Part shown: one piece after another, positions 50,429 to 60,696 of the stretch | Numbering within the stretch: position 1 is the first letter of the stretch | How the letters are laid out: each line of letters starts with the position of its first letter | Source of the DNA: Planctomycetota bacterium | GTDB taxonomy: Bacteria > Planctomycetota > J058 > JAJDCP01 | Assembly: GCA_029260765.1 (NCBI GenBank) | Contig: JAJDCP010000091.1 | Location: forward strand, 62,001 to 126,000 | Reading direction: 5' to 3' | DNA length: 64,000 nt | Program-made: the position numbers and the translations under genes | The notes under the pieces: model-generated | Database searches by the model: none | Told to the model about the DNA's origin: nothing | The model's input: the letters and a program-made list of their open reading frames with translations, nothing else

Positions 50429-53400
50429 TTACGGTTCGCTGTGAACCGTGCCCGCCACGCCGGCGACCGAGCCCGAGCCGGCCGCAACACTGGTCGTGAT
50501 GCTGCTCGAAGGCGAGGTGCTGCCACCGGAGTCGTTGTCCAGGAAGATGCTGCCGCCGTTGCCGGCGAAACCGTTGTTGGTGGCGTCGCCACCATCGCCG
50601 GTCAGGCTACCGCTGCCAGTGACAGGTGCGACACCATTGGTGAAGTCGCTGACGCCGGTCACGGACAGGTTGCCACCGTTGCCACCAGCCGCCGGGCCAT
50701 CGCCCGCGCTGGCGTTGTGGCTGCCACCGACCACGACTTCACCGCCGGCATAGAAAATGTTGCCGCCGTTGCCGCCATAGCCAGCGCTCTCGAAGGTCGA
50801 AGAGCCGCCGGTCGCGGTGGTGCTGCCTGCAAGGGTCAGGATACCACCGTTCGAGGCGCCCGAAGAGCTCTCGAGGTTGGCTACTGCGACCACACCACCG
50901 AAGCCGCCCGGACCGTGGACGGACGAGCCGCCGTTGGCCGAGATGCTGGTCGACAGCGTGAAGGTCTCGTCCTCGTCATCGCCCAGGTGGGTGATGGTGA
51001 CCAGACCGCCGGAGCCGCCTTCAGAGAAGTAGCCAGGAGTGGCCGTGGTGGCCGAGCCGCCGTCAGCGGAGATGCTGCCCGCGAGGCTCCAGTTCTCTTC
51101 CGACGGAATGCTGTCGTCTGCCACATCCGTGATCGTCACGATGCCGCCGAAGCCCCCGTGATCGGTGCCACTGGTGAGGCCCGAGAAACCGTCGACGTTG
51201 ATGCTTCCCGACAGGGTCAGGTTGCTGGCCAGGCTGATCTCTACAGTACCACCGTTGCGGTTGCTGCTCGAACCGGAGGCATCGAGCGTTCCGGTGATCG
51301 AGATATCGGGGTCTTCATCAGTGTTGTCATTGATGGTGACATTGATGCTGGTTCCTGCGCGCACGGTGCCCGCCAGCGAGATCAGCTCTTCGGCAACTGT
51401 TGACGGGTGGTCGTCGACCGTGAAGAGGGCCGTACCGAAGTTGCCACAGTCGATGGTGCGGCCCGAGGGCAGCGTGATGTCACCTTCACGCACCGTCGCA
51501 CTGGCGAAGGAGCCGAAGGTCATGGTCGAACCGTTGAGGGTGATATCGCCCTCGTCGTCGTTGTCGATCAAACCGATACGGGCGACGAAAGAGTTGGCGA
51601 TGAAGACACCCGTCAGATTGATGTTGGCATCGTCCGACTGGTCGGCATCGTCGTGGCCCAGAGTGATGTTCGAGCCAGACAGGGGAGTGCCCGAGCTGGT
51701 GCTCAGCTGCATGGTGCCGCTGACGCTCAAGTCCGGATCGGTGACATTCGAGCCACCGGTGGTCCCGTTGGTCTGCACGAAGATGTTGGACGAGTTCTGG
51801 AACGAACGCATGGTACCCGACATCGAGATGCTGTACTCGGTGTTGATATTGTGTGATGACGCCCAGCTGGTACCGGAATACGCCATCTCTTCGTCGTTGC
51901 CGTCGCCCGACTCCTGGCTGTTGGTCATCTGCACCAAGCTTGCTTCTTCAGAGCTCGACCCGATCGTGCCGCTGAAGTTGATGCGCTCACCCTGCCAGTT
52001 GCTGACCAGGAAGACATCGTCGATGTCCCAGTCGCCCGACAACACGCAGTCCCCGTCAGCTTCCTGACTGGTGCCGTTGTTGTCGTTGAGGATCCAATCC
52101 CCGGTGTTGGCACCGAGAGCTTCAAAGAGGCCCGACCAGGTCAAGGACCCGCCGTCGACCTCCACCTCTGCTCTACCGCCGTTGCCTTCCCCGAAACCGG
52201 AGTAGACATCGACACCACCGCTGAGGCAGATCGTGCCGGTGACATTCAAGTCGCCTTCGTTGTCGTTGTTGCCCTGCGTACCCGTCGTGATGAACAGGTC
52301 GCCGCCGTCGCCGGGGCTGGCGGAGCTTGAGTCGAGAACAAAGCCACCGTTGGTGAAGATGCGACCGGCGATGTCGATGTCCCCGTCGTCGGCGTCGGTA
52401 CCATCGTTGCTCTCGGCGTCCAGCGAGACGTTGCCGCCCGCGCCGGAGCTGATGTCCGCAGAACCCGAGAAGTCGAGAGTGCTCTCACCGTTGACCGGGT
52501 TGCCATACAGCGCCGCGCTACCACCGACCGCGAAGATCACGCCGGTCGAGGTGACGTTGATGCCGTCACGGTCGGCGAAGACCGAGACGTTGCCGGCGTT
52601 GCCGGAGATGCCATTGTCGCCGTTCTCATCTTCGCGCGAGTAGCCACCCTGCGTGCAGATGTAGCCGCCGATGGTGACCACACCGTCGTCGCAAGCGATC
52701 TCTACGAAGCCACCACTTGAGCTGCTGAAGCTGGAGTGTCCACTGGCATCGTTGTCCGAAGAGCCGCCGACTGCACACAGCACGGCGCCGTCCGGAATGT
52801 TGATGTCATCGGTGTCGTCGGTGTCACCGATGCCGATCTCGCCGGCGCTGCCGGCCTGGCTGTCAGCAGTGTCGTCGCCGAAGCCACCGAAGCGGCCCGC
52901 AACACCACCGTTGGTCGACAGAGTCGCAGGAACGCCACTGTCATTGGCGAGCACGATGTCCACGCCACCAGTGATGTCGAAATCACCACCGTTGGCAGAG
53001 GTGAACACGCCCGCAGCGGGGAAGCCGTTGAGCACGGCGGCATGGCCACCGGTCAGGCAATACTGACCACCCACCACGGTGACATCGCCCAGGTCGCCCG
53101 CGTCGTTTTCGATCGACACGTTGCCTGCATCGCCGGCCGAGAAACTGCCGTTCGAGGTCGCGCTGACATGCGCGGGCAAGCCATTGGCGGAGGTGCCGAA
53201 CGAGCTGCCGCCGTTGGCGTTGACGGTCGTGCTGACCAGCACCACGTCGACGTCGGTGCCTTCTGCGAACACGCCGAACGAGCCAGCATCGCCCGCCTCG
53301 TCGCCCGACGAATCCGCGCCGTCGAGGTTGAAGCTCGAGCCACTGACTTCGCACTCATCGCCGGTGAAGCCGTCGTAGATAAAGACAGTGAAGCTGCCTG

Positions 53401-55084
53401 AGCTGCCGACCAGCGAGAAACCGCTGAACGGGCCTCCGGTGACATTGCCGGCACGCAGATCGATGTTGCTGTTGACGCAGACGAAGCGGGTGGTGTGGAT
53501 CTCGATCGAGCCACCACTGCCGTCGTAGCCAGCGCCCTGGTTGCCTGAGCCCTGGGTCGAAGCGCCGTCGCTCTCGCCAGCCAGGGTGATCGAGGCTCCG
53601 TCAAAGACCACCACGTCGGCCGGAGAGGTCGACGAACCGATCTGCAAGTTGAAGGCGCGCCGCTCGGTGCTGTCGAGATCGGAGACGATCGAGCCCGCGA
53701 TGGTCACGGTGTCCGAGGTGATCTCGCCGTTCGTGAACTCGGTCAGGTCGACACCCAGGGTGTCGCTGCCCGTGATCCTGAGGGTATTGGCGAAGCTTGT
53801 GCCGGTGTCATAGAACGTGTCGCTCGGATCGGTGCCGCCCAGGCTGGGGGCGCTGACACTCGGCGCGGTTCCAGTCAGGTCGATGGTACCGGAGTTCTCG
53901 TTGATGAAGATGCTGCCACCGTTGCCGGCGTCCATATCCTGAGGATTGGCACTCCAGACATCACCACCATGGGTCTTGACCAGTGGCGAACGGCTGACCT
54001 GGAACAGGTCGGTTCCCGTCAGGCTGGCCGCGAAGGCACCCTTCGACAACCGGCTTTCACCAGCGACCGTCACCGCGACCGTCACCTGGCTGACATCGCT
54101 GCCGGTGGGGAAGTGGTTGGCGATGTTGACCAGGAAAGGCAACGTCGCCGTTCCGCCAGCGGGCACAGTCAATCGGTTGAAGGATCCGCTGCTCGGTGCT
54201 TCGCTGGAGCTGCCGCGGTAGTCCGCGAAAGCGTTGACGAACGAGTTCAGGCTGCCTGAGCCGCCCGAGAAACTCAGCGCACCGGACTCGATGATGATGT
54301 CGTCAGTCGTCGAGTTGGCCAGCGTGACGAGCACGGGAATACCGCTCTGCCCGGGGCACAGCAGCATGTTGCTCGGCAGCTTCGATTCGAGCGCGATGGC
54401 CGTCGCGCTGAGCGCGTTCGGGCTGACATAGAGCCAGGCACCGGTGTGGCCGAGAGTTCTGACGCCCTCGAATCGGTGGAAACCGACCGGCAGGACTTCG
54501 AGCTCTTGCACGGTGTCTACACCCTGCGCAGCCAACTCGGCCTGGAGGTTTCCGATGTTCGGATTCGAGCTGATGATGTCGACGTATCCGTCCTGCTCAG
54601 CATTGCCCGAGCCGTCCTCGAGCGGGCTGGCCGGCGGAACGATTTCGACGCAGTTCTCAGAGATCCAATCTCCGTCGAGATCTCCAAGATTCAAGAATCC
54701 GGTCTCGTCAGCGCTTGTGGTATCGGCATCGACCCAGTTGAACGTCGTACGCTCATCGAAGTTCGTGCCCACGAGCAGAATCGACGCGGTGTCTCCGAGC
54801 GGGCCGGAATTGGCCGCAAACAGACCACCCGAGGTGGGGCCGGCCGGCTGGCCGGCGGCCGCGAGGCTGCCGAAGATCGACGAGGCGCCGAAGATGGTCT
54901 CATCCTTCAGGTTCTCGAAATCGTCGTCGAACACACTGTACTCGTCGTCAGTACAGTGGAGGATGAAGTGGATCTTGGGAGTCACCAGATCGACCCCCAC
55001 CGACTTCCTTCTCTTGGTGCAACCCACTGCGACGACGCAGAGCAGAACTGCCAACGCAATCCTGGGACTGATCGTTCTCAACAC
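50429..55084 (-). CDS. Very large lipoprotein with Gly/Asp/Ser-rich parallel-beta-helix-like repeats
   Basis: 1551 aa from GTG 55084, with GGAGG 5 nt upstream. The N-terminus ISPRIALAVLLCVVAVGCTK is a lipoprotein signal with the Cys at about residue 22. Residues about 30-420 form a mixed domain with calcium-site-like Asp clusters (DDEYSVFDDDFENLKDE, NLGDLDGDW). From about 430 onward the protein is an irregular array of short strands separated by GGxGG or SGS turns (GNGGSIFINENSGTIDLTG, GYGGNGGNIFYAGGEVVVGG and many others), typical of a long beta-helix surface protein. It has few Lys and very few aromatic residues. It is probably on the outer membrane as an adhesin or sheath component (inference). 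A strong terminator follows. Confidence 0.8.
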   Translation of the reverse strand: MLRTISPRIALAVLLCVVAVGCTKRRKSVGVDLVTPKIHFILHCTDDEYSVFDDDFENLKDETIFGASSIFGSLAAAGQPAGPTSGGLFAANSGPLGDTASILLVGTNFDERTTFNWVDADTTSADETGFLNLGDLDGDWISENCVEIVPPASPLEDGSGNAEQDGYVDIISSNPNIGNLQAELAAQGVDTVQELEVLPVGFHRFEGVRTLGHTGAWLYVSPNALSATAIALESKLPSNMLLCPGQSGIPVLVTLANSTTDDIIIESGALSFSGGSGSLNSFVNAFADYRGSSSEAPSSGSFNRLTVPAGGTATLPFLVNIANHFPTGSDVSQVTVAVTVAGESRLSKGAFAASLTGTDLFQVSRSPLVKTHGGDVWSANPQDMDAGNGGSIFINENSGTIDLTGTAPSVSAPSLGGTDPSDTFYDTGTSFANTLRITGSDTLGVDLTEFTNGEITSDTVTIAGSIVSDLDSTERRAFNLQIGSSTSPADVVVFDGASITLAGESDGASTQGSGNQGAGYDGSGGSIEIHTTRFVCVNSNIDLRAGNVTGGPFSGFSLVGSSGSFTVFIYDGFTGDECEVSGSSFNLDGADSSGDEAGDAGSFGVFAEGTDVDVVLVSTTVNANGGSSFGTSANGLPAHVSATSNGSFSAGDAGNVSIENDAGDLGDVTVVGGQYCLTGGHAAVLNGFPAAGVFTSANGGDFDITGGVDIVLANDSGVPATLSTNGGVAGRFGGFGDDTADSQAGSAGEIGIGDTDDTDDINIPDGAVLCAVGGSSDNDASGHSSFSSSSGGFVEIACDDGVVTIGGYICTQGGYSREDENGDNGISGNAGNVSVFADRDGINVTSTGVIFAVGGSAALYGNPVNGESTLDFSGSADISSGAGGNVSLDAESNDGTDADDGDIDIAGRIFTNGGFVLDSSSASPGDGGDLFITTGTQGNNDNEGDLNVTGTICLSGGVDVYSGFGEGNGGRAEVEVDGGSLTWSGLFEALGANTGDWILNDNNGTSQEADGDCVLSGDWDIDDVFLVSNWQGERINFSGTIGSSSEEASLVQMTNSQESGDGNDEEMAYSGTSWASSHNINTEYSISMSGTMRSFQNSSNIFVQTNGTTGGSNVTDPDLSVSGTMQLSTSSGTPLSGSNITLGHDDADQSDDANINLTGVFIANSFVARIGLIDNDDEGDITLNGSTMTFGSFASATVREGDITLPSGRTIDCGNFGTALFTVDDHPSTVAEELISLAGTVRAGTSINVTINDNTDEDPDISITGTLDASGSSSNRNGGTVEISLASNLTLSGSINVDGFSGLTSGTDHGGFGGIVTITDVADDSIPSEENWSLAGSISADGGSATTATPGYFSEGGSGGLVTITHLGDDEDETFTLSTSISANGGSSVHGPGGFGGVVAVANLESSSGASNGGILTLAGSTTATGGSSTFESAGYGGNGGNIFYAGGEVVVGGSHNASAGDGPAAGGNGGNLSVTGVSDFTNGVAPVTGSGSLTGDGGDATNNGFAGNGGSIFLDNDSGGSTSPSSSITTSVAAGSGSVAGVAGTVHSEP

Positions 55085-55269
55085 TTAAACCTCCACATAT
55101 CAACGTTGCCGGCCTCACACGCCGGAGCGATGAAAAAATCTCAGATAGACCCTCAGACCCGCCGAGACAACCCGCGAAGCTGCTATGCAGCCGCAGGTCG
55201 TGGGCGTGGGTGTGCGCCGCGACTCGCCAGGCATGAGGGACGGTGGACGACTTCCCTTTACTGGGAGAG

Positions 55270-55298
55270 AGTTTACCTGACCACATAAAAAGATACAA
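55270..55298 (-). promoter_or_regulatory. Possible promoter of the giant lipoprotein gene
   Basis: On the minus strand TTGTAT (complement of 55293-55298) and TAAACT (complement of 55270-55275; 4 of 6 to TATAAT) are 17 bp apart in a locally A+T-rich stretch. The leader to GTG 55084 would be about 180 nt. The rest of the 448-bp region between the divergent lipoproteins holds only the hairpin at 55449-55468. Confidence 0.3.
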
Positions 55299-55448
55299 GC
55301 GGTGAGGATAGCGGATTCGCGCACCCCGCGCCAGTTTCGTTCCATCGGTTCATAGACCCACCCCAACAGGCACAACCGCCTGGTGCGTGTCCTGATGGAC
55401 CGCTGTCTTGTTTCTTCGGATTCGGAGCCCCGCGGCTACAGCACAGAC

Positions 55449-55468
55449 CGCTCAGGCGTTCGCGCCTG
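55449..55468 (+). promoter_or_regulatory. UUCG-loop hairpin upstream of a small lipoprotein gene
   Basis: CTCAGGCG-TTCG-CGCCTGAG is a perfect 8-bp stem closed by a TTCG loop. It lies 64 bp before the ATG at 55533 and has no T-run on either side, so a leader or mRNA-stability hairpin, or a remnant terminator, are all possible. Confidence 0.4.
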
Positions 55469-55532
55469 AGACTGCAGATTCTCGCCCGTCATGCCGATAG
55501 ACAGAGCGGCAATTGTTACGGGAGACGATGGC

Positions 55533-55937
55533 ATGATTGCGAGAAGACTGACAGGACTGCTGGTAGTGTGCGCACTGGTCGGCTGCGCAAGCACGGCACG
55601 CCCGCTCAAACACAAGCAGATCGAGCGGCTGCAACTGGCCGATGTGCCCGTTCCACAGTTGTTCGATTTTCAGAAACAGGACAGCTACATCTACAATCAG
55701 AGCTTCCGCTCGTGCGAGATGGTCTACCATGGTCCGGGTTGGTTGCGCACGCAGAAGATCCTCGACTTCTACACGAGCGCCATGCCGGCCGCCGCCTGGC
55801 AGTTCGTGCGCGGAGAGGGAGTCGGCACACGCACGCTGATCTTCCGCAAAGGCGACGAGGAATGTCTGGTGTTCGCACGGCCGATGCGCGACGACGAGAC
55901 CGTCGAGCTCGTCATCCAGCTTCGGCCCCGGGCCTGA
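55533..55937 (+). CDS. Small lipoprotein, function unknown
   Basis: 134 aa from ATG 55533, with GGGAG 8 nt upstream. MIARRLTGLLVVCALVGCAST is a lipoprotein signal (lipobox LVGC, Cys at residue 18). The mature part is a compact mixed domain: VPVPQLFDFQKQDSYIYNQS, GPGWLRTQKILDFYTSAMPAAAWQFV, TRTLIFRKGDEECLVFARPM and a final strand VELVIQL. The DSYIYNQ...G...KILDFY...MPAAAW arrangement suggests one repeated-fold domain found in small exported proteins. It is followed after 90 bp by the NtrC-type regulator on the same strand. Confidence 0.75.
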   Translation: MIARRLTGLLVVCALVGCASTARPLKHKQIERLQLADVPVPQLFDFQKQDSYIYNQSFRSCEMVYHGPGWLRTQKILDFYTSAMPAAAWQFVRGEGVGTRTLIFRKGDEECLVFARPMRDDETVELVIQLRPRA

Positions 55938-55992
55938 TGCACCCCAGCGGCCTGCCGCTGAGGGGCTTGTCCGCCATCGAGCCATATGGTAA

Positions 55993-56011
55993 GTGTGGCA
56001 CGCAGCCACAC
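55993..56011 (+). promoter_or_regulatory. Inverted repeat in front of the NtrC-type gene
   Basis: GTGTGGC-ACGCA-GCCACAC is a perfect 7-bp inverted repeat ending 5 nt before the AGGAG ribosome site (56017-56021) of the regulator. It could be an operator for autoregulation or an RNA hairpin that masks the ribosome site. TGGCAC inside it recalls half of a sigma-54 site, but the -12 part is absent. Confidence 0.4.
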
Positions 56012-56027
56012 TCGTCAGGAGACAGCA

Positions 56028-57452
<1,425 letters not shown>

Positions 57453-57458
57453 CACACC

Positions 57459-58655
57459 TCAGGAAGGCGGCACCAGCGGAAAACTGATGCGGAACCGTGA
57501 TCCCTCGAGCAACTCGAGGGTTCCACCGTGCACTTCGACCAGGCTGTGAGCAATCGCCAGTCCCAGACCCGGCCGGTCGGGGTCTGCGGATGTGAACGGC
57601 TGGAACAACTGCGGGCGCAGCTCCACAGCTACGCCCGGTCCATCGTCGTCGACAGTGATGGCGGCCTGGTTTTTCAACCTCTCGAGCCGCACCCGTACCG
57701 AGCCCCCTCGAGGACAGGCCTCAGCCGCGTTGGCCAGCAGCTCATGGACGGCCTTGTCCAGAGCCTCCGGACAGATATCCACCGAGAGCTGGGCCTCGAG
57801 CTCGGTTTCGAAACACACACCACGCTCAGCGAACTCTGCCTGGGCGTGGAGCACAGCCTCACGCACGACTTTGTCGAGGAAGTGCGGCTCAACCACCCAG
57901 CTGCGCGGCTGACTGAAGGACAGAAAACGGTCGACCAGGCGCTCGAGATGGGAGATCTCTCCGGAAACCGAGGTCAAGGAGGGGCCCGCCTGTGCGCGCC
58001 GCCTTCGCGCTGTAGCCAGGCTGAAGCGCATCGAGTTCAACGAGTTGCGGATGCAGTTCGCCAGCCCCATCGCCATCTTGTCGACGTTCTCGAGGTATCC
58101 ACGGGTCAGTTTCTGGGAGAGCTGTCGGCGGTCGAACAACAGCAGCAGGACAGAGCAAGCGAGCAGGCAGGCACCCAGATGTCGGCTGAGCAGCAGCCCC
58201 GTAGAAACCCGCGGCCTCGCCTCCTGAAGCGCGTCCTGGCAGCACAGGCGCAGAAACGCGCGGCGCGCGCCATGCAATACGCCGCGGGTGACCTCAAATC
58301 GTCCTGGAAGGTCGGCGGCCAGGGCACCGAAGTGGGCCAGGGGCTGCCGGCGGGCGTCGAGGACCTGCAGTCCGAGCAGTCTCGAGCGGTCGCGGCTCAG
58401 GCACAACCAAAGGCTCTCGAGCGGGAGGTTGTCGACGACCACGGCGAGCTCTCGAGCATCAGACTGCAGCTCAGCCTCGAACGCGTCGAAGGCCTTGCCG
58501 ATATCGTCATGCAGGGTAGGGGAGGGAGCGCTTTCTTCGCCGAGCCTCGAGGCCTCCATCGCCGCGGCTAGCACCCAGACCCCGAGGCCCGAGACCGCGA
58601 GGATCGAGACCAGATAGCGTCGTTTGTGCGGCGAACAGACGGGAGGGCATGCCAT
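57459..58655 (-). CDS. NtrB-like sensor kinase with His-to-Asn replacement
   Basis: 398 aa from ATG 58655, with AGGA 8 nt upstream. An N-terminal transmembrane helix (residues about 13-33), a periplasmic domain (about 35-155), a second helix (about 158-173), then a dimerisation helix where NtrB-type kinases have AHEIRNPL. Here it reads ANCIRNSLNSMRFSL, so the phosphorylated His is Asn. The ATPase domain keeps its N box (ELLANAAEA), DDDGPGV and PGLGLAIAHSLVEVHGG. It may act as a phosphatase or as a dimer partner rather than a kinase (inference). It is convergent with the NtrC gene across 6 bp, a likely functional pair. Confidence 0.85.
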   Translation of the reverse strand: MACPPVCSPHKRRYLVSILAVSGLGVWVLAAAMEASRLGEESAPSPTLHDDIGKAFDAFEAELQSDARELAVVVDNLPLESLWLCLSRDRSRLLGLQVLDARRQPLAHFGALAADLPGRFEVTRGVLHGARRAFLRLCCQDALQEARPRVSTGLLLSRHLGACLLACSVLLLLFDRRQLSQKLTRGYLENVDKMAMGLANCIRNSLNSMRFSLATARRRRAQAGPSLTSVSGEISHLERLVDRFLSFSQPRSWVVEPHFLDKVVREAVLHAQAEFAERGVCFETELEAQLSVDICPEALDKAVHELLANAAEACPRGGSVRVRLERLKNQAAITVDDDGPGVAVELRPQLFQPFTSADPDRPGLGLAIAHSLVEVHGGTLELLEGSRFRISFPLVPPS

Positions 58656-58765
58656 CTTGACGTCCTAAAAGTCGGCACCGCACGGTGCCCACTGCCATCA
58701 CAACTCCACGAAGCCCACTAGCAACAAAAAGCGGGCCAATCGCTCAGCCAGGTCGGGTGGCCTGG

Positions 58766-60001
58766 CTATTTGCGAAAAATCGTCACCACCGAGGTCCTGT
58801 CATCGCCCCCCATGTTGGCACAGAGCCCGATCTGCGGCGGTTGGGCCAGCTGGTAGGCACCGGCTTTGCCGCTGGTCTGCTTCCAGATCTCAAGGATCTG
58901 TTTGACGCCCGTGGCGCCGACGGGGTGTCCGTAGGCGATCAATCCGCCCCCCGTGTTGACAGGAATGCGTCCGGTCAGATCTGTGGCGCCCTCACGCACC
59001 AACTCGGCGCCGCGGCCTCTTGCGGCAAAACCCAGGGCTTCGTACATCAACAGCTCGGTGACCGAGAAACAGTCGTGGACCTCGGCCACCTGGACGTCGC
59101 TCGGCGCAAGTCCGGCCTGAGAATAGGCGCGAGAGGCTGCGCGTGCGGTCACATCCAGCCAGGTCAGGTCGGCCACATTGCCCAAGGGGCCGCAGGCGTG
59201 GCCCGCGCCGATCAGCTCGAGCGCGTCAGCTTGTTTCTCGAGTTTCTGCAGGCCACGTTCAGAGACCAGCACCAGGGCGGCGCCTCCGTCGCTGACCTGG
59301 GAGCAGTCGGAGAGCCGCAGGTAGCTCTTGTACTCCTCATTGGCCAGGAAGCAATCGCTGTCCCGCGCCTGTTCGAGAGTCAGCGTGCGCGTGTGCATGT
59401 GGGCCAGCGGGTTCTTGGCTGCGCAGGCATACGCCTTGGCGACCACCAGGGCCGTGTCTTCAGCCGTCGCATCACTGGAGGCGAAATAATGGCGTGCCCG
59501 ACGCGCGAACATACAGGGGAAGGTGAATTCGTCGATCGCCCGCTCCTGAGCGAAGTGTGCAGCGCGTGCCAGGAACTCCGCACCCTTGCGCGCCCCGACA
59601 GTGGTCTGCACTTCGGCGCCGACCACCAACACAACGTTCGCGCCTGCGCGGATGGCATCGACACCCGCGAGGAACGCCAACCCACCCGAGGCGCAGGCAC
59701 CCTCAACACGCATCGCGGGCAGATAGGCCAACCCCGGTGATGCGGCCGCCAACATCGCACCGAGGTGGCCTTGACTGGAGAACAGCTCGCCCGCGAAATT
59801 GCCGACGTAGGCGCGCTCTACAGAGGAGGCCGGGACTCCGGTAGCCTCGAGTGCATCGAGCGCCGCTTTGTGCAGGGTCTGTTCGAGGCTGGGGTTTTCC
59901 CGCTTGCCGAAGTCGGGGTGTTTCTTCCAGACGAAGTCGGGGTGATGCTTACCGATAAAGCTAGTGATGGCACCACCAACCACAAAGACTCGCTGTGACA
60001 T
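58766..60001 (-). CDS. Thiolase-family acyl-CoA acetyltransferase (SCP-x-like)
   Basis: 411 aa from ATG 60001, with AGGAGG 8 nt upstream. Catalytic Cys in VEGACASGG (about residue 100), the HDCFS motif (EVHDCFSVTELLMYEALG) and the His in GGGLIAYGHPVGATG match the SCP-2/thiolase branch, which uses HDCF where degradative thiolases have NEAF. Such enzymes cleave or form 3-oxoacyl-CoA in fatty-acid or sterol-like metabolism. No DUF35 OB-fold partner gene, which often accompanies this branch, lies beside it. An array of three 25-bp repeats sits 175-250 bp upstream. Confidence 0.88.
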   Translation of the reverse strand: MSQRVFVVGGAITSFIGKHHPDFVWKKHPDFGKRENPSLEQTLHKAALDALEATGVPASSVERAYVGNFAGELFSSQGHLGAMLAAASPGLAYLPAMRVEGACASGGLAFLAGVDAIRAGANVVLVVGAEVQTTVGARKGAEFLARAAHFAQERAIDEFTFPCMFARRARHYFASSDATAEDTALVVAKAYACAAKNPLAHMHTRTLTLEQARDSDCFLANEEYKSYLRLSDCSQVSDGGAALVLVSERGLQKLEKQADALELIGAGHACGPLGNVADLTWLDVTARAASRAYSQAGLAPSDVQVAEVHDCFSVTELLMYEALGFAARGRGAELVREGATDLTGRIPVNTGGGLIAYGHPVGATGVKQILEIWKQTSGKAGAYQLAQPPQIGLCANMGGDDRTSVVTIFRK

Positions 60002-60175
60002 GCTGATCCCTCCTGGGTGTCGCCTCCAGTCTAAGGGGCAGCAGTCGGATTCTCAATGTCCTGAGCTGCCTCCGCGTGTCCCCTCTCTATGCGTTCTCCA
60101 AAATGCAACATAAGGTAAATTATCGGCCAAAAATTGGACTGCCAGACGGAGCCTTCACCTCTGACCTGAGAAAGG

Positions 60176-60250
60176 TACGCGGCTGCAGACGGAATGATGA
60201 CCGGCGTCTGCAGACTGAACGAAGATGCACGCCTGCAGCGTGATCGCGTG
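60176..60250. repeat. Three imperfect tandem 25-bp repeats centred on CTGCAG
   Basis: CTGCAG occurs at 60183-60188, 60208-60213 and 60233-60238, exactly 25 bp apart, each within a similar context (CG-rich left side, then AC-G-GAA-GA-like right side). They lie in the 293-bp spacer between the STAS gene and the leftward thiolase gene. The period and palindromic core suggest protein-binding sites. The spacer also has an A+T-rich patch at about 60105-60135. Confidence 0.55.
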
Positions 60251-60294
60251 CGCGCTTTCTGCCGGCGGCGTGGCTGGAAGTGTCGCTCAGAAAA

Positions 60295-60663
60295 TCAGGA
60301 GCTTTCGTAGCTGCGTACAGCATCCTGACAGCTGTCGAAAGTCTGGTAGATCTTGCAGAATCCGAGCAGCTGCATCACGTTGAGGATTTTCGATGACAGC
60401 TCGGCCAAGCGTAGATCGCCGTCGAGCTCGCGGATGCGCATCACCGTCGCCTTCAGCACCCCGAGTCCGGCGCTCGAGATGAAGTCCAGCTCACGAGCAG
60501 CCACGACCAGGCGCACGCAGCCCGTGTCCACGAGCCCTTCGAGCCGGTCCTGGAACTGCGAAAAGTTGTGCGCATCGAGGGCGCCGCGCAGACGGACGAT
60601 ATGGACGGGTTGACTGCCTGTGTGATCTTCATCCACATCGACGTGGAGACCTTGTATGGTCAT
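60295..60663 (-). CDS. STAS-domain protein (anti-sigma-factor antagonist type)
   Basis: 122 aa from ATG 60663, with AAGGGG 7 nt upstream. The STAS fold is clear: VHIVRLRGALDAHNFSQFQDRLEGLV, then the phosphorylation-site helix ELDFISSAGLGVLKATVMRIRE with the conserved Ser pair and GLG, then the strand DLRLAELS and the helix KILNVMQLLGF. Such proteins are phosphorylated by RsbW-type kinases and release sigma factors or other partners. No RsbW-like kinase or sigma factor gene is in view, so the partner lies elsewhere. Divergent from the lipoprotein gene at 60697, with 33 bp between starts. Confidence 0.9.
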   Translation of the reverse strand: MTIQGLHVDVDEDHTGSQPVHIVRLRGALDAHNFSQFQDRLEGLVDTGCVRLVVAARELDFISSAGLGVLKATVMRIRELDGDLRLAELSSKILNVMQLLGFCKIYQTFDSCQDAVRSYESS

Positions 60664-60696
60664 CGTGAGCCCCTTGGTGCAGAAGGAACGAGTATA

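Noticed and set aside
55997..56012. TGGCAC as a possible sigma-54 promoter before the ntrC-type gene
   Set aside because: No TTGC-type -12 element follows at the required spacing; the motif is better explained by the inverted repeat.
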